Shown here in pieces: positions 6,623-13,346 of a stretch of DNA of 13,346 nucleotides. A program made the translations under genes and the position numbers. The stretch lies in contig JBIICS010000078.1 in NCBI GenBank assembly GCA_044238735.1, positions 1 through 13,346 of the forward strand, written 5' to 3'. The notes beneath the pieces were generated by a model. The model was not told where the DNA came from, did no database searches, and was given only the letters and a program-made list of their open reading frames with translations. The DNA comes from JBIICS01 sp044238735. GTDB lineage: Bacteria; Bacteroidota; Bacteroidia; UBA4408. Positions within the stretch are counted from its first letter, which is position 1. Each line of letters begins with the position of its first letter.

Positions 6623-9600
6623 ATGCTATCCAATAATCTTCCAAACTTTTCATCTAATGGAGCCTATGATGATGCAGGCAAACCTCTTTTCTATATTATA
6701 GATAATAAATTTTACGATGCAAATGGAACGGACATAAGCCTTAACGCTTATTTCAAACCACCCTTCGGTTTAAATAATACAAATCTAGATTACATGAATT
6801 ATGGATCCGAAGTAATAATATTTAAAGATGAAACCCAATGTAAACCTACCTATGATATTATTTATAGTGTAGCAAGAATGAATGATGCTAATTTACCTAT
6901 AAGATGCGCTTTGCTTCATGCAAAAATATTTTATGATGGATTTGATTGGAAACCCTTTCAAAATGAGGATGAATTGCTTTATGTGTTGCCAAACTATACA
7001 AAGAGCAGTAATTTTACAATGGCACTTTCTAAAAAAGATACACAAGGCAGAAGATTTCTTTTTGCTAAAGCAGGCGGCGAATTAAACGTATGGAAATATG
7101 AAAATGGTAATTTTGGAACTACTCAAACAACTGAATTTGGCTTTACGCATACATCTGCATTTATTTCTAACATTTATTTAACAGGAAATGTACAATATTG
7201 GGAAGATGAAATCCGAACTGAGCTTGAATGCACTCCATTACCAAATGACAAATTTAGAATTGCACTGTCATTTACAGATGTTTTAGCAAGTCCGGTTAAT
7301 GTTAAACTGGGTATACTAGATTTTGACATGACTAATTATAGTTATACTTCAAAATACATACAATTACCATTTAATAGCACTAATTATGCATATCCAAAAG
7401 GGATAGAGTTTTCTCCTAATGGCCAATATTTATACACTACAATTTGTTACCCTGCGGGAGTTACACCTGCTAACATTTTTAATTATATTGATTGCAACCA
7501 AGCAAGCCCAAATTTAACCGCTATATCAAGTTCTAAAATCCCCAACCAAACCAATTATCAATATAGTGCTTTAGAACTCGCCTTTGATAAGTGCTTATAT
7601 TTTACAAAGAAAAACTCCAGTAACGTTGGTATTGGCCTGTCTAGACTGCAAAATTTGGATACACCCGGAGCATTAATTTTTAATGATAATATAGTTACCG
7701 GCTTAAATCAAAATTTATCAAAAGGGATTGGGCAAACAGCCTTCCCAAATGAACCACGATATTGGCTATTTAACTTACCCGATCAAATAGATGGAGAAAA
7801 TTACAGTAGTAACTATGGCAATGGTAGTGCTTCAATTTATGACACTATTAATACTTCAACAACCTTTTCCGGCACAAACACAATAGTTAGGATTATTGGT
7901 AATGTAACAATAACAGGTGGAGCAACACTATCATTTTTAAACGGCGTAAAGGTATATATTAATCCGGATGTAAAAATTACTGTAACAAACGGTTCGAAAA
8001 TAAGAGTATTAACAGGTTCTAAATTACAGGCTGCGTGTGAATATATGTGGGAAGGTATTATTGCTGATGGTGTTAATGCAACAGTTGATTTATATGGGAC
8101 TAACAATGGCATTGGAGCAACTATCCAAGATGCAAAAGCAGCCATAACAAGTAACAATGGTGCACGTGTAAACATATATGGTTCGGCCATTTTGAATAAA
8201 AATTATAGAAACATTGTGATAAACAATTATGCAAGCAATCATACATTTAATATTAAAAATGCAAGAATTGGTACATTTAATCCTGCAAATAATAACCCGA
8301 CAAATGATTTAATTCAGCCGTACCTTGGAGTAAGAAGTTATAGCGGCATAGAAATAAACGACAATTTTTTAGTAAACATAGGCGCATTTGCATCGGCTGG
8401 TGACTCGGTTACATTTAATAACCTAGACATAGGTATAGAAAATGTAAATAGTAGCGCTAATGTTTATAATTGTTTGTTTAGGAATATATCAGGAAATCGT
8501 AAAAACAAATTCCAATCTTCATTGTCTACTTCTCCTTCTACTTGTATTTCCGGTTTAAACTATAATACCACCCCACCTATTAAAACTTTTAATATTGGTG
8601 AAGTGAATTTAAAAGCTAATAATTTTTACAACTCAAATGTGGGCATAGATATTGGCTTTTACTTTAAAAGCAATATAATTTTTAATAATTTTAATAATTT
8701 GTCATTAGGAATCAGAGAACAAAATCTAATGGCTGGCTCAATTGCAAATATTAATAATAATATTTTAAATAGCACTTTAGAAAATATAAACATAGCCAAC
8801 AGTTCACCTGCACTTGAAATAAATATTTCTTCCAATGTTATTAATAATCTTGCTCAAACAAACCCTAAACCTCTAGGTAGTGGAATTAAGGTGTTTAGCT
8901 CCAATGGTCAAACACCACGTGCGGTTTTATCAATTGGGTTTAATTCTATAAGTAAATTAAAAAAAGGGATTTGGGTAGAAAGCCATTATTCTTGCCATAT
9001 CGATAATAATGATATTTTCGATATAACTGAAGATTGGAGCGGTAGCGATAATAGCGGTATTTTTGTTGTTAACAGCCAAAATGCATTTATAGAAGACAAT
9101 ACTATTGATGGTTTAAGCAATACGTATATCACAAATGGAATTAGAGTAGAATCATCTCCATACTCAAAAATACAATGTAACAGAACAACCGAAGTGGGCC
9201 GTGGGCTGTTTATGGGTGGTACTAATAATGCATCGGTCATATCAAATAATAAGTTTAAAAATTCTCAAACCGGTTTAATGTTAAACTGGACAGTTATTGG
9301 GCAGCAGGGTTTTGAAGGTCAACCAACCGACAATACCTGGGAAGGCACTTTTACATACCATACCTATGCTTTTAATACTGATGCTGGAGAATACCCTTAT
9401 TATATTAGAAATGACCAAGCGGCTTATCCCTATTACTTTAATCCACCCAATATGGTAAACAATTTTTTTGGAACTGCGCCTGGTTCAAGTATCTTACTGA
9501 TGTACCCCACATCTGGTTCTAGCCCTTACTCTTGTTCTCGTTCTGTTTTAGACGACGAAAATACAGAAGACAGTTCGGATGTAGATTTAGTTGAAAACGG

Positions 9601-10327
9601 TGTTTCTGCTACATTATTTCCCGAAACCTATAATTGGATTGCTAAAAATAGTTTGTATAATAAAATAGCAAATAATGAAGGAAGCACAAATCAAATACTA
9701 AACGATTTTTATATATATAACGATTCTACTTCAAGTAATTTTTCTAATTTCAGAGCTAATCAAATTTCTTTAAATGATCTTGATAACAGTATCGGCTCTT
9801 TAACACTAAATACACCCCTAAATATAGAAACGGCTTTACTGGATGTTAGGAAAATGGCAGAAAATTTTAAAAATAACGAATCATTAAGTAAAGAACAGTT
9901 AACGAAATTAAGAAGTATTGCTAAAAGATGTGCCTACGAGTTTGGGTTAGCCGTATACGAAGCAAGGGCCTTGTTGTATATGGGAGGATTCTCTAAACAA
10001 GAAATATACAACATATGCGAAAAAGACCAAACGGGAGAACAAAGAGTAAGTTTCAATAACAATTTAAGCGCATCGGCACTTGTTGAGTCTAATAAATTAA
10101 TGATATTTCCTAATCCCGCTAAAACTAATTTAACTTTACAATTAGGGGATAATGAGGGAAAACTAAGTGTAAAAGTTAAAAACACCCTGGGTCAAGTTAT
10201 TACTTCATTGGAGGCTAAAAATACAAACAGCTTAAATATTGATTTAAGTGAAATACCAAGTGGTGTTTATTTCCTTTCTGTATCCGGTGAAACTATAAAC
10301 AAAACCCTTAGCTTTATAAAACAATAG
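6623..10327 (+). CDS. Giant T9SS type A cargo: beta-propeller-like, beta-helix and C-terminal sorting domain (body of an interrupted gene)
   Basis: The 1234 residues from the ATG at 6623 lack any signal peptide; the leader is upstream at 6401, beyond one in-frame stop. The natural protein would be about 1308 residues from 6401. Domains, numbered from 6623: residues ~1-400 resemble a seven-bladed/YVTN-type propeller (GKPLFYIIDNKFYD; EFSPNGQYLYTT around 262-273). Residues ~410-970 form a right-handed parallel beta-helix with Asn/Gly-rich rungs. Residues ~985-1140 are mainly helical and include IAKRCAYEFGLAVYEARALL. Residues ~1159-1234 are a type A sorting domain (KLMIFPNPAKTNL, LGQVITSLE, LSEIPSGVYFLSV). 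Family knowledge says such proteins cross the inner membrane by Sec and the outer membrane by T9SS, where the domain is removed and the protein anchored. A product starting at 6623 would stay in the cytoplasm. No enzymatic residues were recognised. Confidence 0.85.
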   Translation: MLSNNLPNFSSNGAYDDAGKPLFYIIDNKFYDANGTDISLNAYFKPPFGLNNTNLDYMNYGSEVIIFKDETQCKPTYDIIYSVARMNDANLPIRCALLHAKIFYDGFDWKPFQNEDELLYVLPNYTKSSNFTMALSKKDTQGRRFLFAKAGGELNVWKYENGNFGTTQTTEFGFTHTSAFISNIYLTGNVQYWEDEIRTELECTPLPNDKFRIALSFTDVLASPVNVKLGILDFDMTNYSYTSKYIQLPFNSTNYAYPKGIEFSPNGQYLYTTICYPAGVTPANIFNYIDCNQASPNLTAISSSKIPNQTNYQYSALELAFDKCLYFTKKNSSNVGIGLSRLQNLDTPGALIFNDNIVTGLNQNLSKGIGQTAFPNEPRYWLFNLPDQIDGENYSSNYGNGSASIYDTINTSTTFSGTNTIVRIIGNVTITGGATLSFLNGVKVYINPDVKITVTNGSKIRVLTGSKLQAACEYMWEGIIADGVNATVDLYGTNNGIGATIQDAKAAITSNNGARVNIYGSAILNKNYRNIVINNYASNHTFNIKNARIGTFNPANNNPTNDLIQPYLGVRSYSGIEINDNFLVNIGAFASAGDSVTFNNLDIGIENVNSSANVYNCLFRNISGNRKNKFQSSLSTSPSTCISGLNYNTTPPIKTFNIGEVNLKANNFYNSNVGIDIGFYFKSNIIFNNFNNLSLGIREQNLMAGSIANINNNILNSTLENINIANSSPALEINISSNVINNLAQTNPKPLGSGIKVFSSNGQTPRAVLSIGFNSISKLKKGIWVESHYSCHIDNNDIFDITEDWSGSDNSGIFVVNSQNAFIEDNTIDGLSNTYITNGIRVESSPYSKIQCNRTTEVGRGLFMGGTNNASVISNNKFKNSQTGLMLNWTVIGQQGFEGQPTDNTWEGTFTYHTYAFNTDAGEYPYYIRNDQAAYPYYFNPPNMVNNFFGTAPGSSILLMYPTSGSSPYSCSRSVLDDENTEDSSDVDLVENGVSATLFPETYNWIAKNSLYNKIANNEGSTNQILNDFYIYNDSTSSNFSNFRANQISLNDLDNSIGSLTLNTPLNIETALLDVRKMAENFKNNESLSKEQLTKLRSIAKRCAYEFGLAVYEARALLYMGGFSKQEIYNICEKDQTGEQRVSFNNNLSASALVESNKLMIFPNPAKTNLTLQLGDNEGKLSVKVKNTLGQVITSLEAKNTNSLNIDLSEIPSGVYFLSVSGETINKTLSFIKQ

Positions 10328-10346
10328 TAAAAAATTTTTAATTTGG

Positions 10347-10376
10347 AGCACGGTAAAAACATACCGTGCTTTATTA
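10347..10376 (+). terminator. Terminator-like hairpin after the giant cargo gene
   Basis: A perfect 9-bp stem (AGCACGGTA at 10347-10355 with TACCGTGCT at 10362-10370) has a 6-base loop, starts 20 bases after the stop and is followed by TTATTA. The T tract is interrupted, so termination may be leaky. The next ATG is only 19 bases beyond the stem. Confidence 0.65.
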
Positions 10377-10389
10377 GTTAAGGAAAAAA

Positions 10390-11889
10390 ATGAGGATTAT
10401 AAAACTTTATATCATTTTTGCTTTATTTTTATTAAAAGCAAATGCACAGATAAATTTAGTGCCTGATCCTTACTTTCTAGAAATATATCCTCCTCCGCCT
10501 CCTGGTTATGTAACCTTCAACTCATTAGTAAAGTGGTTTAATCCTAACGGATTAAGCCCTGATTATTATCGTAATATATGTCATACTAACCCTTGTTTAG
10601 GTACCTATTTAGGCTTATACCTTACGCAACAAAATGTAGCCAAAGATGTTCGGGAATATGCCGGTACTCGGCTTACTAAAAAACTAATTAAAAACAAACG
10701 TTATTATGCAACTTTTAGAATTACTCGGGCAGGTTTTCAAAGAGGAACGGCAACATCAAGTATTGGTTTATTATTTACAAAAGACTCCATAAAACAACAA
10801 AATCCTAATTATTTAATAAACCGAACTCCTCAGGTATCAAACCATAAAGATAGAATATTAGACAGTTCAAATTATAACTTTCAATTTGGTGTACCTACAC
10901 ATTTTTATAAAATAAGTTCGGTTTTTTATGCCACGGAAGATGATTATCAGTATATGTATATTGGTAATTTTTTATCAGATGATTCAACCAAAATAGTTTG
11001 TACTGATAGTACAAGTAACTACTGTAATGGAGAAACATATTACTACATAAAAGAGGTTTTTGTTTATGAAATAAATGAGAACAAAAACATTATAATCGAA
11101 GATACTTCAATTTGCAGAGGACAAACTATTGCGCTAAGTAATCTGCAAAACCAATCCGGACATACATACAGTTGGTATACTAAGGATGAATATGTAGGCA
11201 GTAAATTAAATTTGTCAGTAAAGCCGTTTCAAACCACTACCTATTATTTGTACACTACAGATAGTTTAGATGCAATTTGCCATTGTAATCAACCTGCAAT
11301 AGATAGCGTTACTGTAACGGTAATCAGTTACGATGTATTAGGTGTTAACGCCACTACACAAGAACGAAATTTATGCAGTGGAGATACCATCTCTTTCGGA
11401 ATTGTAGCTCCTAAAGGATATCGCTATCAATGGAGTCCGTCAATATATTTAAATAACGATACATTAGCACTTCCTTTTATACAGATACCTTGGTATTTAG
11501 AAGGCGAGGAGTTAATATATAATGTAACCATAACCAACAGCCAAAATCAAAGTTGTACACTTAATAATGATTTAGCTTTTAAGATTGTTATTAATTTTTG
11601 CCCCGATAGTTTAGAACCTCAAATTTATATACCCAATGTTTTTAGCCCCAATGGCGATGGAGAAAATGATGAATTTAAATTAACTACGCAAAATATTAAA
11701 AATTTAAAGGCAGCGATTTATAATCGTTGGGGCACACCTATAAATACTATAAATGGAATTGAAGGAAAATGGCAGGGCAAAACCATTGCCGGTGATAATG
11801 CCCCTACCGGAATTTATTATGTAATAATTACCGCCGAAGGGATGGATAAAAAAACATACCATTATAGTGGATATGTTCATCTTTATTAG
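10390..11889 (+). CDS. T9SS type B sorting-domain protein with jelly-roll-like and two Ig-like domains
   Basis: The 499-residue product starts at an ATG with a partial Shine-Dalgarno (AAGGA at 10380-10384), unusual in this window. The signal peptide is MRIIKLYIIF followed by ALFLLKANAQ, cut after A19. Residues ~21-230 look like the carbohydrate-binding/jelly-roll-type domain common at the N-terminus of gliding-associated surface proteins (NLVPDPYF, SPDYY, REYAGTRL, IGLLFT), with a PPPPPG run at 34-39. Residues ~235-312 and ~318-405 are two Ig/PKD-like domains, each opening with a cysteine motif (SICRGQTI, NLCSGDTI). Residues 411-499 are the gliding-associated type B C-terminal domain (IPNVFSPNGDGENDEF, YNRWG, APTGIYYVI, closing SGYVHLY). 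Such proteins are secreted by T9SS and stay on the surface or are released; ligand unknown. A close paralogue follows in tandem. Confidence 0.9.
   Translation: MRIIKLYIIFALFLLKANAQINLVPDPYFLEIYPPPPPGYVTFNSLVKWFNPNGLSPDYYRNICHTNPCLGTYLGLYLTQQNVAKDVREYAGTRLTKKLIKNKRYYATFRITRAGFQRGTATSSIGLLFTKDSIKQQNPNYLINRTPQVSNHKDRILDSSNYNFQFGVPTHFYKISSVFYATEDDYQYMYIGNFLSDDSTKIVCTDSTSNYCNGETYYYIKEVFVYEINENKNIIIEDTSICRGQTIALSNLQNQSGHTYSWYTKDEYVGSKLNLSVKPFQTTTYYLYTTDSLDAICHCNQPAIDSVTVTVISYDVLGVNATTQERNLCSGDTISFGIVAPKGYRYQWSPSIYLNNDTLALPFIQIPWYLEGEELIYNVTITNSQNQSCTLNNDLAFKIVINFCPDSLEPQIYIPNVFSPNGDGENDEFKLTTQNIKNLKAAIYNRWGTPINTINGIEGKWQGKTIAGDNAPTGIYYVIITAEGMDKKTYHYSGYVHLY
11593..11691 (+). repeat. 99-base repeat, copy 1, in the 5' part of the type B sorting domain
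   Basis: These bases match 13248-13346 at 98 of 99 positions. The single difference (A at 11661, T at 13316) is the silent third base of a glycine codon. The match begins sharply at AATTTTTGCC and is cut off by the window end in copy 2. Confidence 0.95.
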
Positions 11890-11909
11890 TTTAATCATTT
11901 ATTAGTGGG

Positions 11910-11936
11910 TTGTTAGATATATTAAAATTATGTTTG
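11910..11936 (+). promoter_or_regulatory. Candidate promoter for the second type B gene
   Basis: TATGTTTG at 11929-11936 is an exact match to TAnnTTTG, with TTG 16 bases upstream at 11910-11912, one base short of the usual spacing. Transcription would begin near 11943, so the mRNA would carry a leader of ~130 bases holding the inverted repeat at 12006-12055. Confidence 0.45.
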
Positions 11937-12005
11937 TTAGAAATACATATAAACGCATAAGCCCTTCGCAACTACTATACTTAAGTTTAGCAAGTACCGG
12001 GGGTA

Positions 12006-12055
12006 AAACCTTCAAGGTCTTACAACGTAATAGCTCGGCTAGACCTTGAAGGTTT
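12006..12055. repeat. Long inverted repeat with palindromic arms (REP-like or leader hairpin)
   Basis: The 15-base arm at 12006-12020 is the exact reverse complement of 12041-12055, with a 20-base spacer. Each arm contains an odd-centred palindrome (ACCTT-C-AAGGT and ACCTT-G-AAGGT), so each could also fold alone. No long T tract follows, only TTTAAAAAA, so it is a poor terminator for the plus strand. Its form suggests a dispersed palindromic element or a structured mRNA leader. Confidence 0.85.
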
Positions 12056-12071
12056 AAAAAATATCAAAAAT

Positions 12072-13346
12072 ATGCAAGTTGTGATAATATATATATTAGG
12101 GCAGTTAAGAATAATCTTAGCTGCCCTTTTTATTATTTTATTTGTAAATACCTTTGGGCAATTAAATCTTGTTAAGAATCCCGATTTTATTGATAATACC
12201 TTGCCGAATCCACTTCCAACCTGCGGAGGCTCTTTACGCTATTGTGATGGTGTTGTCGTGCCAACATGTTATTTCCCATATCTTACTCATTGGTTTAGAG
12301 CCGTTACAACGACACCTGATTATTTCTATAATGAAAATCAGGTTGGAATAATATCATATTTTAACAATGGCTCTATACCCTCTAACTATCGGGAAATTAT
12401 AGGAACAAAACTTAAAAAGAAACTAAATCCGGATTTTAAGTATCGGATTGAGCTTGAGTTTTCATTTTGTGCCGTTTCAAAATTTGCAATTAACCGCATG
12501 GGGATATTATTTACAAACGATTCAATATCAACAAGTAATTATATTTTAGGTGAAGTTCCGCAAATTGAGGTAGACAGTAATCAATTCTATGAAAGCATAC
12601 ATAAGATTGATACAATTTTTTCGCCAACAGAATCAGATATAGAATTTTTGTATGTGGGAAATTTTTATCCGAATGAGCAAATGAAAATTAAAACTACGTC
12701 AGGCAGCGAACCTTACTCATATTATTTAATTAATTATGTTAATGTAATTGAAGTTGATACAGTTTATAAAAAGGCAAGTATTAATGATACAATAATTTGT
12801 GAAGGTAATTCAGTTCAGTTAAATAGTAGAGAGGGTAGATATTGGCGTAATTATAGTTGGTATACTGATGATGGATTTGTAAGTAATAATTTAAATGTAA
12901 CGGTTAGCCCAAAGCAAACCACTACCTATTATTTGTATACTACTGATACAATACACGCACCACATACCAGATTAGATAGCGTAACGTTAACAGTATTGCC
13001 TTTTAATGTTACATTAACTGATAAAAACATTACGCTTTGTGGTGGTGATACTGTTATATTAGAAAATGTGCCCCAAAGCGGATACAATTACAAATGGCAG
13101 CCTGCTCAATATTTAAGTATTGATACTATTGCACAACCTTATTTACAATTGCCTTGGTATTTAGAGAGCGAAACAATTAATTATACAGTTACAGTAACTA
13201 ATAATAGTAATAATTGTAGTGATAATTTTAAATATAATGTTGTTGTGAATTTTTGCCCCGATAGTTTAGAACCTCAAATTTATATACCCAATGTTTTTAG
13301 CCCCAATGGCGATGGTGAAAATGATGAATTTAAATTAACTACGCAA
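12072..13346 (+). CDS. Second T9SS type B sorting-domain protein, 3' end beyond the window
   Basis: A frame of exactly 425 codons runs from the ATG at 12072 to the window edge without a stop. The product is a paralogue of the 10390-11889 protein. It has a signal peptide with core IILAALFIILFV ending TFGQ (cut near residue 29), then NLVKNPDF matching NLVPDPYF. The N-terminal jelly-roll-like domain follows (TPDYFY, NYREIIGTKL, MGILFTNDS), then two Ig-like domains opening with IICEGNSVQL and LCGGDTVIL, and from residue ~401 the start of the type B sorting domain (IPNVFSPNGDGENDEF); about 65 residues are missing. The start is uncertain. Only the ATG at 12072, or the GTG three codons on, precedes the leader, yet the paralogue's MRII aligns with LRII (TTA at 12105-12107) eleven codons later, and a terminator-like hairpin lies between and over these positions. 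Confidence 0.85.
   Translation, partial: MQVVIIYILGQLRIILAALFIILFVNTFGQLNLVKNPDFIDNTLPNPLPTCGGSLRYCDGVVVPTCYFPYLTHWFRAVTTTPDYFYNENQVGIISYFNNGSIPSNYREIIGTKLKKKLNPDFKYRIELEFSFCAVSKFAINRMGILFTNDSISTSNYILGEVPQIEVDSNQFYESIHKIDTIFSPTESDIEFLYVGNFYPNEQMKIKTTSGSEPYSYYLINYVNVIEVDTVYKKASINDTIICEGNSVQLNSREGRYWRNYSWYTDDGFVSNNLNVTVSPKQTTTYYLYTTDTIHAPHTRLDSVTLTVLPFNVTLTDKNITLCGGDTVILENVPQSGYNYKWQPAQYLSIDTIAQPYLQLPWYLESETINYTVTVTNNSNNCSDNFKYNVVVNFCPDSLEPQIYIPNVFSPNGDGENDEFKLTTQ
12099..12131 (+). terminator. Terminator-like hairpin overlapping the start of the second type B gene
   Basis: GGGCAGTTAAGA at 12099-12110 pairs with TCTTAGCTGCCC at 12115-12126 (12 pairs, one of them G-U) around a 4-base loop and is followed by TTTTTA. 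It has the form of an intrinsic terminator but sits 27 bases after the ATG at 12072, inside the signal-peptide codons. It may be an attenuator, or the terminator of an upstream transcript with the gene start misjudged. Confidence 0.65.
13248..13346 (+). repeat. 99-base repeat, copy 2, at the window edge
   Basis: Partner of 11593-11691 with one silent mismatch. It probably continues beyond the window, since the identity has not ended at the last base. Confidence 0.95.

Noticed and set aside
7837..8190. 117-residue minus-strand frame
   Set aside because: It is the antisense shadow of the beta-helix coding region of the giant cargo gene, with no independent support.
10338..10345. TTAATTTG as a promoter -7 box for the 10390 gene
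   Set aside because: One mismatch to TAnnTTTG, no clear TTG at proper spacing, and transcription would start inside the hairpin at 10347-10370.
11930..12049. 39-codon frame from ATG at 11930 to TGA at 12047
   Set aside because: Its ATG lies within the TAnnTTTG promoter-like box and its 3' part is the inverted repeat; nothing suggests a real peptide.
12169..12351. 60-residue plus-strand frame
   Set aside because: It lies in another frame inside the second type B gene, whose own frame is open for 425 codons and clearly homologous to its neighbour.

Overview
The window is AT-rich DNA from a member of the Bacteroidota. Three things support this: the end of a gldJ-type gliding/type IX secretion gene, secreted proteins carrying both type A and type B T9SS C-terminal sorting domains, and promoter-like TTG...TAnnTTTG boxes with almost no Shine-Dalgarno sequences. 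The genus cannot be told from the sequence. Every gene that can be supported lies on the plus strand.

Layout. (1) 1-851 is the 3' part of gldJ, an outer-membrane lipoprotein of the gliding/T9SS apparatus, closed by a strong terminator at 870-898. (2) 903-5943 is a compact run of four genes with gaps of 5, 17 and 0 bases. It holds rlmN (23S rRNA A2503/tRNA A37 methyltransferase), an exported protein of unknown function, an Asp-box beta-propeller protein that must start at TTG, and a lipoprotein with an Ig-like domain and a beta-helix. (3) 5944-6400 is non-coding, very AT-rich, and carries one good promoter candidate. (4) 6401-10327 is one long reading frame for a giant T9SS type A cargo protein. 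A single in-frame TAA at 6539-6541 separates the signal-peptide segment from the rest. (5) 10390-11889 and 12072-13346 (cut by the window edge) are tandem paralogues: exported proteins with an N-terminal jelly-roll-like domain, two Ig-like domains and a type B (gliding-associated) sorting domain. The second paralogue is easy to miss because it has no stop codon inside the window.

How they fit together. gldJ belongs to the machine that exports and anchors proteins of the kind encoded at 6401-13346. The genes after rlmN are envelope proteins with no recognisable sorting domain. The parts most worth a second look are the lone stop codon inside the giant cargo gene, the 98/99 identical bases shared by the 3' ends of the two type B genes, and the inverted repeat plus terminator-like hairpin that overlaps the start of the last gene.
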